Assembly: GCA_964425355.1 (NCBI GenBank)
Contig: CAYRMO010000015.1
Span: 1 to 35,304 of the forward strand
DNA length: 35,304 nt
Source: Litorimonas sp964425355
GTDB taxonomy: Bacteria; Pseudomonadota; Alphaproteobacteria; Caulobacterales; Maricaulaceae
Reading direction: 5' to 3'
In this document: positions 15,496 through 24,044 of the stretch, piece after piece
Layout of the letters: each line of letters starts with the position of its first letter
Position numbering within the stretch: position 1 is the first letter of the stretch
The notes under the pieces: model-generated
What the model was told of the DNA's origin: nothing
The model's input: only the letters and a program-made list of their open reading frames with translations
Databases searched by the model: none
Made by a program: the position numbers and the translations under genes

Positions 15496-16962
15496 TTAGG
15501 CCACTTCCACGAGGAAAGAGAGTTGTTTGCCGCCTAAGAGTTTACGATCGCGATCGATAAGCGGCGTCGGATAACAGCCGGTAAAACAGTGATCCGTATA
15601 TTGCGGTGTTTCTTCTTCGCGGTATTTTTCACCCATCGCCCAATAGAGCCCTTCAACGGTTAAAAAGCCAAGGCTGTCAACTTCGAGCATGGATGTCATT
15701 TCTTCGAGTGTATAATTGGCCGCAATCAACTTTTCCTTTGTTGGCATATCAATGCCATAATGATCCGGATATTTGATCGGTGGGGAGGCGGAGCGGAAAT
15801 GAACTTCTTTGGCGCCGGCAGCCTTAATCATTCTGACGATTTTTGTTGATGTTGTGCCACGCACAATTGAATCATCGACCAGTAAAACACGTTTGCCTTT
15901 GATCATGGCCCGGTTAGCCGAGTGTTTTAATTTAACACCCATATCTCGGATTTGTTGCGTGGGTTGGATGAAAGTCCGCCCGACATAATGGTTTCTAATG
16001 ATCCCTAGCTCAAACGGTATGCCGGTTTCTTGCGCAAACCCAAGCGCTGCCGGGACGCCGCTATCTGGCACAGGGATAATCACATCTACATCGGCAGGCG
16101 TTTCTTGCGCCAGACGCCGTCCCATACGTTTCCGGACCTCATAGACGCTTTTGCCTCCAACGATTGAATCCGGGCGCGCGAAATATACAAATTCAAATAT
16201 ACAAGGGCGCGGTGTTGCATTGGGGAAGGCTGTAAAAGACCGAATGCCATCTTCATTAATGACGACAACTTCACCTGGGTCGACTTCGCGGATGAATTCC
16301 GCATCAATCATATCAAAAGCGCAGGTCTCAGAGGCCAAAACATAGCTGTCGCCAATGCGCCCGATCAGAAGCGGGCGAATACCGTGGCGGTCTCTTGCGC
16401 CGATCAATAGGTTTTCAGTCATGCCGACAAAGGCATAGCCGCCGTCAACTTGTCGAATAGCCCCGACAAGCCGCTCGATGAATTCGCCTTGCCGCGCGCG
16501 GGCAAGTAAATGGATGACAACTTCTGTGTCAGACGTAGACTGGAAAATCGCGCCTTTCTTCACCAGTTTTTCGCGCAGCGTATAGGCATTGGTGATGTGT
16601 CCATTATGGGCAAGCGCAAATCCGCCCGTATGGAGTTCGGAAAACAGAGGTTGAACATTGCGAAGCACTGTTTGTCCGGCTGTTGAATAGCGGACATGCC
16701 CGATTGAAATATGACCGCCCAAGCGTTCGGATGGATCATCACCCGTAAAATTATCCCCAACGAGGCCGAGGTGGCGTTCAGTTCGGAATTGTTTGCCATC
16801 CGTTGCCGCAATTCCGCAAGCTTCCTGACCTCTATGTTGCAGGGCATGTAAACCGAGGGCTGTAAGGGATGCGGCATTTTCTATTCCGAAAATACCGAAG
16901 ACCCCACACTCTTCTCTAATTTTGTCTTCATTGGGATCGAAGATTGCTTCGGTTTTTGACAT
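15496..16962 (-). CDS. purF: Amidophosphoribosyltransferase
   Basis: 488 aa from the ATG at 16962, which overlaps the cvpA stop by one base (TGATG); a GTG one codon upstream is the alternative. PurF makes phosphoribosylamine from PRPP and glutamine, the first step of purine synthesis. Cys19 in REECGVFGIFG is the N-terminal nucleophile exposed after propeptide removal. HRGQEACGIA, SIGHVRYSTAG and LAHNGHITN belong to the glutaminase domain. VLLVDDSIVRGTTS is the PRPP loop. Compared with the Bacillus subtilis [4Fe-4S] enzyme as I recall it, at least two cluster cysteines are replaced (KYPDHYGID; TDHCFTG), so a cluster is unlikely. It is coupled to cvpA upstream and the SDR downstream. Confidence 0.96.
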   Translation of the reverse strand: MSKTEAIFDPNEDKIREECGVFGIFGIENAASLTALGLHALQHRGQEACGIAATDGKQFRTERHLGLVGDNFTGDDPSERLGGHISIGHVRYSTAGQTVLRNVQPLFSELHTGGFALAHNGHITNAYTLREKLVKKGAIFQSTSDTEVVIHLLARARQGEFIERLVGAIRQVDGGYAFVGMTENLLIGARDRHGIRPLLIGRIGDSYVLASETCAFDMIDAEFIREVDPGEVVVINEDGIRSFTAFPNATPRPCIFEFVYFARPDSIVGGKSVYEVRKRMGRRLAQETPADVDVIIPVPDSGVPAALGFAQETGIPFELGIIRNHYVGRTFIQPTQQIRDMGVKLKHSANRAMIKGKRVLLVDDSIVRGTTSTKIVRMIKAAGAKEVHFRSASPPIKYPDHYGIDMPTKEKLIAANYTLEEMTSMLEVDSLGFLTVEGLYWAMGEKYREEETPQYTDHCFTGCYPTPLIDRDRKLLGGKQLSFLVEVA

Positions 16963-17699
16963 CACTCTATTCCCGTTTTGTCTTCGCTCAAGTCTTTGAC
17001 AACATCTTGGCCAACCGCTTCGAGTTCACCTTCTTTAATGCGCTCCGCATAGGTTTTCCATTTCGTAAAGGGAAGGGACCTGATACCAACACCAATTTTG
17101 TCGAGCAGTGGATAAAAAACGGAGTTTGCAAACATTGCAGGAAGTTCTGCGGGGTCAGCTTCCATTTGCTCGCGCATGCCAGGCGGCATACTTTCGAGCG
17201 TTTCTGCATAGGTACCTTTTTCTTGTAGCGTTTCTTTGAACGCTTGTGCTTCATTTGAAGCCCTATATTTTGACGTAAAGAACATCATGACGAGGGTGGC
17301 GACAACCAATCCTCGGGCAATTCCGAAACCAGCGCCCAAAAGGCGGTCAATTAGCCCACTTTCTTTCCCTGCAATCGCCTTGCCAATTTTTGACATGATC
17401 ACGACAAGGATAAGGTATGAAATAGCAAAAGTGCCTATGCCTAAAACACCATCTGCCAACCACCCTGGTTCTTTGATGATTTCATGCATTTCAAACCTAA
17501 ATTGGCCGTATACATAGAGCGTAACGATCGCAGCAATTAGCAAAGCTGCGAGAGAAATTACTTCTCTTAGAAGGCCACGCGAAATAGCGTAAAGGCCAGA
17601 TATGAGAAGGATAACGAGGACAACAGCATCAAAGCCGTTAAACTCCCACGGTCCAATTGTCAGAAAATTCAGAGATGAGACAAACGTAAAGAGCGTCAT
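16962..17699 (-). CDS. cvpA: CvpA-family inner-membrane protein
   Basis: 245 aa from the Met at 17699. An in-frame ATG at 17732 would overlap radA and is less likely. The ribosome-site-like AGGAGG lies further upstream than ideal. About four membrane helices occupy the first 160 residues (FDAVVLVILLISGLYAISRG, LLREVISLAALLIAAIVTLYVYG, FAISYLILVVIMSKIGKAI, GIARGLVVATLVMMFF). The GFDAVVL start and SRGLLREV turn are CvpA hallmarks. A soluble C-terminal region of about 85 residues follows. CvpA is linked to purF in many proteobacteria and to envelope stress and colicin V phenotypes in E. coli. Confidence 0.9.
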   Translation of the reverse strand: MTLFTFVSSLNFLTIGPWEFNGFDAVVLVILLISGLYAISRGLLREVISLAALLIAAIVTLYVYGQFRFEMHEIIKEPGWLADGVLGIGTFAISYLILVVIMSKIGKAIAGKESGLIDRLLGAGFGIARGLVVATLVMMFFTSKYRASNEAQAFKETLQEKGTYAETLESMPPGMREQMEADPAELPAMFANSVFYPLLDKIGVGIRSLPFTKWKTYAERIKEGELEAVGQDVVKDLSEDKTGIE

Positions 17700-17719
17700 A
17701 TGTCGGGGCCAGGCTCCTC

Positions 17720-19123
17720 CTAGGCAGCCCAACTTGTTGGATGGTCAAGGCCGCTTTCAGTACTGGCTTCTACACGTCTGATGAGGTCGGGCAAAGTCTT
17801 GATTGCAATCAAGGGCAGTATAGAATTGTCATTTTTGTCTTGTTTTTGCGGTCTCGCGGCAATTGCGCGGTGAAATCCCAGTTTTGCGGCCTCTTTTAAG
17901 CGCGCGTCTGAGCGACCAACAGGCCTGACATCACCGGAAAGGCTGATTTCCCCGAAAACGACAGAATCAGCTGGAAGTGGGACGTCAAATGCCGAGGAGG
18001 CAATGGCTGCGGCAACGGCCAAGTCGGCGGCAGGTTCATTGATCCGCAAGCCTCCCGCCACATTCAAGTAAACGTCTTTGCCTGCAAAACTGACCCCGCA
18101 CCGCGTTTCCAGAACGGCCAAAACCATGGCAAGCCGACTATTGTCCCACCCAACGACAGAGCGCCTTGGGGTTCCAAAAGCGGCAGGGGCAACGAGGGCT
18201 TGAATTTCGGTTAAAACGGGACGTGTTCCCTCCAGGCCGGCAAAAACGGCCGCACCAGAAGACGCCTCTTGGCGACCATCTAAGAACAACGCAGATGGAT
18301 TTGGCACTTGCGCTAATCCGCTCTCTTTCATTTCAAAAACGCCGATTTCATCTGTCGGGCCAAACCGGTTTTTATGGGCGCGTAAAATCCTAAATTGATG
18401 GGCACGGTCACCTTCGAAATAAAGCACAGCATCGACCATATGTTCGACAACGCGTGGGCCCGCAATTTGACCATCCTTGGTAACATGTCCCACGAGTATT
18501 ACGCACGCGCCGCGTTTCTTGGCAAAACGTGTAAGTTCTTGTGCACAGGCGCGGACCTGGGCGACGGTCCCGGGGGCGGCACTTAATTGATCTGACCAAA
18601 GCGTTTGTATGGAGTCGATTATGACAACATCCGGTTTTAACTCGCTTAAACCGTCAATGATTGCACTCAAGGATGTTTCAGCTGCCAGGGAGACGGGGTC
18701 TTCTGAAACCCCCAATCTTTTGGCCCGCCGCCGGACTTGGCCAACCGATTCTTCGCCCGAAATATAGGCGGTTTTCAGGCCACTGGCCGCGAGTTTCCCA
18801 GATGTTTGCAATAGGAGCGTTGATTTGCCTATGCCTGGATCACCGCCGACGAGAAGGGCCGAGCCGGGGACCAACCCCCCTCCGGTAACACGGTCGAGTT
18901 CGGAAATTGACGTCCGCAGGCGTGGTACGTCCTTATCTTCGCCGCCAAGGTCTTTGAACGCCATAGACCGGCTTTTGCGTCGTTTGTGCGAGGGTTTTGC
19001 ATTTTGATCCATGGATTCTTCGACAAGCGTATTCCATTCCCCGCAAGCATCACAGCGACCCGCCCATTTACTATGAACGCTTCCACAAGACTGACAAACA
19101 AAAATTGAGCTAGGTTTTGGCAT
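17720..19123 (-). CDS. radA: DNA repair protein RadA
   Basis: 467 aa, full length. The N-terminal zinc finger is VCQSCG...CDACGEW (Cys10, 13, 24, 27). The RecA-like ATPase has Walker A GGDPGIGKST (93-102) and Walker B-like VVIIDSIQTLW. The RadA-specific KNRFG motif lies in RAHKNRFGPTDEIGVF. The C-terminal Lon-like domain contains DVYLNVAGGLRINEPAADLAVA-type sequence. RadA promotes branch migration in recombinational repair. It is the first gene of the radA-cvpA-purF-SDR run and is divergent from the secreted-protein genes. Confidence 0.96.
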   Translation of the reverse strand: MPKPSSIFVCQSCGSVHSKWAGRCDACGEWNTLVEESMDQNAKPSHKRRKSRSMAFKDLGGEDKDVPRLRTSISELDRVTGGGLVPGSALLVGGDPGIGKSTLLLQTSGKLAASGLKTAYISGEESVGQVRRRAKRLGVSEDPVSLAAETSLSAIIDGLSELKPDVVIIDSIQTLWSDQLSAAPGTVAQVRACAQELTRFAKKRGACVILVGHVTKDGQIAGPRVVEHMVDAVLYFEGDRAHQFRILRAHKNRFGPTDEIGVFEMKESGLAQVPNPSALFLDGRQEASSGAAVFAGLEGTRPVLTEIQALVAPAAFGTPRRSVVGWDNSRLAMVLAVLETRCGVSFAGKDVYLNVAGGLRINEPAADLAVAAAIASSAFDVPLPADSVVFGEISLSGDVRPVGRSDARLKEAAKLGFHRAIAARPQKQDKNDNSILPLIAIKTLPDLIRRVEASTESGLDHPTSWAA

Positions 19124-19174
19124 AAATGTGATCTTTTGTTCTTGTATTGTTCTGATATAGTTAATAAATTGTTA

Positions 19175-19186
19175 TTGCAATTGCAA
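19175..19186. promoter_or_regulatory. Palindrome TTGCAATTGCAA between radA and the secreted-protein operon
   Basis: A perfect 12-bp palindrome, also a direct repeat of TTGCAA, in the 176-bp divergent region. No convincing -35/-10 pair was identified in either direction, so its role as an operator is speculative. Confidence 0.3.
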
Positions 19187-19299
19187 CGCGAATATTAGAA
19201 AAAAGCATAAGGGGATTACGCACTTTATTTGGGCGCCCACAGGTTGGAATGTAAATTGCATCACAATTTTCATTTTGAAAGTTAAAAATGAGGTATGGT

Positions 19300-19839
19300 A
19301 TGAAACTCAAGAAGTTAGCATTGAGTGTCGGCGCGGTTTTGCCGCTGATATTTGCGTCTCAAGTGTCGGCGACGTCACTTTCGAAACTCGAATTTAATGA
19401 TATGGTTGTGCAAGCAAGTGCTTGTGTTGTGGCGTCAGCAGAATCAGCGACGACAGATTTTCGTGATGGTCAGACAGTCACATTGACAACGTTCCGGGTC
19501 ACTAAATCGGCCTTTGGGAATGTTGGCCAAACGATTACGGTTGAAACACCTGGTGGAGCGAGACAAATGGGTCGCTTGAATGTTGCAGAAGTGAATGCTG
19601 GATCTCCACGTTTTTTCAACAATCAAGACAACCTCTTATTCCTCTCAGAAATCGGAGACCAGGGCGCCTATAATATCATGGGTTACAATCAAGGTAATTT
19701 TGTCGTCCGCGAAAACGCGGCTGGTGAAAATGTTGTTAGACTTCCGTTAGCACAAGGGTCGCAGCTTACACTGGATAATGCGCTCTCTGTCATAGCGGAT
19801 GCACGCAATAATCCAAATCCATCCGATATTAGACGCTAA
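19300..19839 (+). CDS. Small secreted protein of unknown family, upstream of matrixin-like protease
   Basis: 179 aa. The ATG at 19300 is preferred over 19288 because GAGGT lies 6 nt upstream and the protein then starts with a clean signal peptide (MKLKKLALSVGAVLPLIFAS, cleavage QVSA-TS after residue 24). The mature part is predicted mostly beta: ACVVASAESATTDFRDGQ, TLTTFRVTKSAFGNVGQTITVETPGG, then a run of Asn/Gly-rich segments. The pattern 'TTFRVTKS..G..GQTITVETPGG' resembles the small beta domain I recall beside secreted matrixin-type peptidases. A single Cys is present in the mature protein. It lies 21 bp before the protease gene in the same direction, so it is probably cotranscribed. It could be an inhibitor, chaperone or matrix partner (inference). 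Confidence 0.8.
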   Translation: MKLKKLALSVGAVLPLIFASQVSATSLSKLEFNDMVVQASACVVASAESATTDFRDGQTVTLTTFRVTKSAFGNVGQTITVETPGGARQMGRLNVAEVNAGSPRFFNNQDNLLFLSEIGDQGAYNIMGYNQGNFVVRENAAGENVVRLPLAQGSQLTLDNALSVIADARNNPNPSDIRR

Positions 19840-19860
19840 GAAAGAGACGGGAAAATTATT

Positions 19861-21792
19861 ATGTTTAAAAAGGTATTATTGGGGTCAGCACTTGCAGCCC
19901 TTACAGCCGATCTCGCTTTTGCGCAAAGCCGTGTTTTGCCAGGGCGTCAACTTGACGTCATTGCCGATCCTATCGCAACTCGTCCGATCCCGTCTTTGGG
20001 TGGGGCATTGGCGGATATACGTCCGCTCAGAGGCATTTTCTGGGATGAACGTTGCGCGTCTGTAGAGTATACATTCAATACCAATCAGGGCGCCAATGAG
20101 GGCACACCGGATCGAATTGGGCCAAATATTCTGGCGACTAATGTCCAAAGAGGCCTGAACAGATGGAATAGGATTGAAACATCATATATTGAAATGAATG
20201 TCGTAAACCGTACGGATTTGGGCAACCGCCCTCGTATTGGTGGCGATTTTATCAATGAAGTGACCTTTATCACGCCTGCAGGATTTGGTGCTCTGGCCTC
20301 TTCGCCCTCCACCTCTCTGACGGGTGATACAACTTTCATCGCCGGTGAAGATCTTGATTTAGACGGGGATGCTGATGTGTTTGACCCAGTCGTAGAAGGT
20401 ATAAATGTCTGTACAGATATTGATGGCGATGGTGACTTTGAGTTTCCGGCCGGATTTTATCTGGCAGGAACTATCCTTGATAATGATGTTCAATTCGGGT
20501 CTGATGTGACGTGGGAAACGGGTACGCCGACGGGCGCAAATGCCGATGTTGATGCGGTATCTACACATGAATTTGGTCATTCTCATGGCTTGAATCATTC
20601 TTTCGTAAATCAGATTTCTGCTGTTAACGGGGCGGGTGCAACCATGTTCCCATTCATCGATACGCAGGATCCAAACGCTGAACTCGCAAATAGATCCTTA
20701 AATACTGACGACATAGCCGCCTCATCTCAGATTTATCCTGAAGGCCAAGGCAATGAACCTATTTCGCAATTACAAGGCACTGATGTCGCCTTTAGCGATG
20801 TCTTTGCGATCATTAGCGGAACAGTAGAAGACGTGTTTGGGAACCCATTTGCGGGCGCAGCCGTGTCAGCATACCGCGCGAATGGTGGCGTCGTTACGTC
20901 TCTAACTTATAACGGGCGGACCGGGGCCATTGCACCTTTAACAGGTGGGCTCTTAGCTTTGCCAGAATCTGTTCGGAACGGAAATTTTGAACTCGCCGTT
21001 CCAAATAATAACACTTATGAATTTGAGATTCAGGCTTTGGATGGTGACCCAGCTGCAGCCGGAAATATTAGCACAAATGCAATCATTGGTGATATTTTAG
21101 GTCAGACATCATTCCCGCAAGAGCGTTTTGATGCGAATGAAAGCAATGTGGAACTTGATGCAACTCTGGGTGCGCCGCTTGTTGTAGGTTTGACGGATGA
21201 AAGTGGTATTGATTTCGTCGTGAATGAAGAGTCTGTACAACGGAATGCGGCCACGACCGGATTGAGTCTTTCCGGAAATATCTTCGGTGCCTCATCAATA
21301 GCGTATATTGAACATTTTGATCGTACCGAAATAGAAGCTAGGCTCGCGGCTGGAGAAGTCATCGCATCTGGAGGTGTACACACGAGCTTGTTTGGAGAAG
21401 GCACGCAAACCTATGAATTTGCGCGCGGCTCACTTGTACTCGGCAGGTTCCGACCCGATGGATCGGTCAGATTACAGCAACGTCTGGGCGAGGTTACGAA
21501 TATTCTCGCCGAAGATGACGATATTACAACCGTACCGTTTACGGATCCGGTTGGAGTATCGGATATGATTGAGAGTAGGTTGACTCAGTCACCTACCGCG
21601 GAACTGTTCTTCGTTCTTGAAATTGACAATGTGCAAACCGGAAATAATGCCGGATTTCCGCTTGCCTTCGTCTTTGTTGATTTCAATCAAACCGGGACGT
21701 CTTTTCTGTCGACAAACGGTGCGGCCCCAGCCGATGCTGGTCTAACATGGGCTATGCAACTTAACTATGTGGATGGTAATAGCCTCCCTTAA
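19861..21792 (+). CDS. Secreted matrixin-like zinc metalloprotease, multidomain
   Basis: 643 aa with signal peptide (cleavage about AFA-QS, residue 21). An N-terminal block (QLDVIADPIATRPIPSLGG, GIFWDERCASVEYTFNT) precedes the catalytic domain. Asp-rich loops DLDLDGDADVFD (from 164) and CTDIDGDGDFEF (from 184) look like calcium sites. The zinc motif is HEFGHSHGLNH (His236, Glu237, His240, His246), the metzincin HExxHxxGxxH, with a Met-turn at Met262 (GATMFPF). Residues about 300-440 resemble a carboxypeptidase-regulatory-like beta-sandwich (ISGTVEDVFGNPFAGAAVSAYR). The last 200 residues match no domain I recognise. Cys65 and Cys184 are both conserved in the paralogue downstream and may pair. 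A strong terminator follows. Substrate unknown. Confidence 0.88.
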   Translation: MFKKVLLGSALAALTADLAFAQSRVLPGRQLDVIADPIATRPIPSLGGALADIRPLRGIFWDERCASVEYTFNTNQGANEGTPDRIGPNILATNVQRGLNRWNRIETSYIEMNVVNRTDLGNRPRIGGDFINEVTFITPAGFGALASSPSTSLTGDTTFIAGEDLDLDGDADVFDPVVEGINVCTDIDGDGDFEFPAGFYLAGTILDNDVQFGSDVTWETGTPTGANADVDAVSTHEFGHSHGLNHSFVNQISAVNGAGATMFPFIDTQDPNAELANRSLNTDDIAASSQIYPEGQGNEPISQLQGTDVAFSDVFAIISGTVEDVFGNPFAGAAVSAYRANGGVVTSLTYNGRTGAIAPLTGGLLALPESVRNGNFELAVPNNNTYEFEIQALDGDPAAAGNISTNAIIGDILGQTSFPQERFDANESNVELDATLGAPLVVGLTDESGIDFVVNEESVQRNAATTGLSLSGNIFGASSIAYIEHFDRTEIEARLAAGEVIASGGVHTSLFGEGTQTYEFARGSLVLGRFRPDGSVRLQQRLGEVTNILAEDDDITTVPFTDPVGVSDMIESRLTQSPTAELFFVLEIDNVQTGNNAGFPLAFVFVDFNQTGTSFLSTNGAAPADAGLTWAMQLNYVDGNSLP

Positions 21793-21839
21793 TCGGGTAT
21801 AATCATTCCACTGATTGATTTTAAGACATTATGTTTTGA

Positions 21840-21862
21840 GGGCCGCTTCGCGGCCCTTTTTT
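21840..21862 (+). terminator. Intrinsic terminator after the matrixin-like protease
   Basis: GGGCCGC (21840-21846), loop TTC and GCGGCCC (21850-21856) form a perfect 7-bp GC-rich stem followed by six T. It separates the two metalloprotease paralogues, so they are probably transcribed separately. Confidence 0.93.
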
Positions 21863-21897
21863 ATTTAACTAAATATAGTAATTTTATTTGGCTTCGC

Positions 21898-21931
21898 TTT
21901 GATTAACCTTGGAAGATTAGGTTTGATTAAC
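21898..21931. promoter_or_regulatory. Direct repeat TTTGATTAAC x2 upstream of the paralogue
   Basis: TTTGATTAAC occurs at 21898-21907 and 21922-21931, 24 bp apart, in the 249-bp gap between the two protease genes. Two copies in phase could be a regulator site. TATAAT at 22034-22039 is too close to the start codon (22042) to be its -10 unless transcription begins inside the gene. Confidence 0.3.
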
Positions 21932-22041
21932 AAAACTCACTTATTCATGTCTCCCCAACCAGAAATTTGGGATTAAAACGGATGTATTGAATTGAGTCAG
22001 TAACCATCCAAGTCATAAAAAAGAGGCGTTGTATATAATAC

Positions 22042-24000
22042 ATGAACAAATTAGCTTTATTAACAATTCTTGCCATTGGAATACCGCAATTGGCCTTGGG
22101 TCAAACAGGACGTCAACTCGATGTGATTGGCGCACCCATTGCGTCGCAAACCGTGCCGTCTCAGGGCGGCGAAGACGTATTTTCAGTTCGGCCTGTCGTG
22201 GGGGTATTTTGGGACGAAAGATGCGCATCCGTAAGCTATACATTTAATACATCCGAGGGTGTGCAGGAAGGCTCGCCATTTGAAATAGAGCCGAATGAAG
22301 CGGCTGATATTGTCCAGACCAGCATGGATATTTGGAACAATAATCCAAGTTCTTATATTGAAATGAAGATTGATCGCAGGACCGACTTAGTCACCCGACA
22401 GCGAATTGGGGGTGATTTTGTGAATGAAGTCAGGTTCGGCCGCGCGCTCGGCCGTGTCGGCGTGTCTATCGAGACTGACGTGCCTTCATCGTCACACTCG
22501 ACCACATTAATTGAAGATACAACTTTCTTAGTCGGTGAGGATCTGGATCAGGACGGTGATTCCGATGTTTTTGATCCAGAGATCGAGGGTGTCAATAACT
22601 GCACCGATATTGACGATGATGGAGACGTTGAATTTCCAGCTGGATTTTACCGTACGGGTACAATTCTAGACAATGATGTCGTATTCTCGGATCAGGTTAT
22701 ATGGCAACCTAATTTTCTGGGTGTAGGATATGATCTTGGGTCCTTTGCGCTACAGGAATTTGGTCATGCGCAGGGTCTGGCGCATTCTACGATCAATCAG
22801 ATTTCAAGTGCCAAGGGTACGGGGTCGGTCATGTTTCCACATCATGAGCGAGCCTCGCCTGAACATTTGATTGATCACCAAAGATTGCACATTGATGATC
22901 TGGCCGCCTCAGCATTTCTTTATCCCGAAGGCGGGGGAACAGAGCCAATTTCTGAAATACAGCCTGGTGATGTTCCATTTAGCACTGCATATTCTGTTCT
23001 TAGCGGCACCGTAACCGATAAGGATGGAAATAATATATTGAGTGCCGCCATAAGCGCAAAACGAAACCCAGGACATGCATATGCGTCTATGGCGTTTAGT
23101 GGGAGGAGCGTAGTTTTTGAAGGTGGAGAGTTTGGAACAAATTTTGTATTTCCAGAATCTGTAATCGATAGTTCTTTTTCAATCCCCGTGCCAGCCAATC
23201 AAAGTTATACATTAGAAATAGAAGCTCTGGATGATGATCCAGTGTCTGCTTTTGATGTCAATTATCAAAGTATTTTTGCCTGGAATTTAGGGCACACCGA
23301 ATTTCCACAAGAGACATATGATAGTCGAGACTCGGTTTTTGAAATCAATCCTAGCCGATCGCGTATATTTACAGTTGGCGCAGAACATATAACCGGAATA
23401 GATTTTGTCCTTAATAATGAAATTGTACAAAGGAATTATGCTTTGGCCTCCGTTGGGACTATATCTGACAACACGTCCGTGAATTCAATTCGGTTTGCGG
23501 AAAAGTTTGATCGTGACGATATAAAAGCAAGATTAGCGCGCGGTGACGTTCTATTTGCGGGTGGCGTACATACGCGATTGGAGCGTAATGATACCGAAAT
23601 ATTTTCGTTCTCTCAGGGGGCATTGGCGCTTGGGAGGATCGATGAAAATGGGAATGCTGATATTCGTCGAATATTCGGAAGTAGACGTGATTTATTGGCC
23701 GAAGACAACGATGTGACAACAATTTTGTTTTCGACACCGGCTGACCTAAGGAATCAAATAGATGATGCGTTTGATAGATTTCCTCAAGCTGAACTTTTCT
23801 TTATACTTGATATGGACACTATTCCCGAAGATTTAAATTTTGGTGCGCCACTTGAAGTCGTTCTGGGAACGCCTGAAATGCTAGGCACATCATTTTTATC
23901 AAAAGACAATGGACCATTGGTGCCGGTTGACCATAGTTGGGCGATGGAGCTAAAATATATAAATGATGGTCGGCCGGTACCAGAGCGGTTTATTGACTAG
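22042..24000 (+). CDS. Matrixin-like paralogue with altered zinc motif (probable pseudoprotease)
   Basis: 652 aa; signal peptide ends ALG-QT (residue 20). It is collinear with the preceding protease: QLDVIGAPIAS, FWDERCASVSYTFNT, RIGGDFVNEVRF, EDLDQDGDSDVFDPEIEGV, CTDIDDDGDVEFPAGFY, then LSGTVTDKDGNN and a matching C-terminal third. The zinc motif reads QEFGHAQGLAH, so Gln238 replaces the first His. Glu239, His242, His248 and the Met-turn (SVMFPH, Met264) remain. The codon is CAG, one base change from a His codon. Loss of a zinc ligand predicts weak or no proteolysis. The sequence has diverged strongly outside the shared blocks. No good ribosome site is at the usual distance; AGAGG is about 15 nt upstream. 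Convergent with the DsbA-like gene. Confidence 0.85.
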   Translation: MNKLALLTILAIGIPQLALGQTGRQLDVIGAPIASQTVPSQGGEDVFSVRPVVGVFWDERCASVSYTFNTSEGVQEGSPFEIEPNEAADIVQTSMDIWNNNPSSYIEMKIDRRTDLVTRQRIGGDFVNEVRFGRALGRVGVSIETDVPSSSHSTTLIEDTTFLVGEDLDQDGDSDVFDPEIEGVNNCTDIDDDGDVEFPAGFYRTGTILDNDVVFSDQVIWQPNFLGVGYDLGSFALQEFGHAQGLAHSTINQISSAKGTGSVMFPHHERASPEHLIDHQRLHIDDLAASAFLYPEGGGTEPISEIQPGDVPFSTAYSVLSGTVTDKDGNNILSAAISAKRNPGHAYASMAFSGRSVVFEGGEFGTNFVFPESVIDSSFSIPVPANQSYTLEIEALDDDPVSAFDVNYQSIFAWNLGHTEFPQETYDSRDSVFEINPSRSRIFTVGAEHITGIDFVLNNEIVQRNYALASVGTISDNTSVNSIRFAEKFDRDDIKARLARGDVLFAGGVHTRLERNDTEIFSFSQGALALGRIDENGNADIRRIFGSRRDLLAEDNDVTTILFSTPADLRNQIDDAFDRFPQAELFFILDMDTIPEDLNFGAPLEVVLGTPEMLGTSFLSKDNGPLVPVDHSWAMELKYINDGRPVPERFID

Positions 24001-24044
24001 GATATATCGTTAAACCAAATAGGGCTTCAGACGGTTTGTAAGGT

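Noticed and set aside
22034..22039. TATAAT as the -10 of the pseudoprotease gene
   Set aside because: It ends 2 bp before the start codon, so transcription from it would begin inside the coding sequence.
19861..24000. Horizontal acquisition by a mobile element
   Set aside because: No transposase, integrase, flanking direct repeats or tRNA junction were found; the two genes look like a local tandem duplication.
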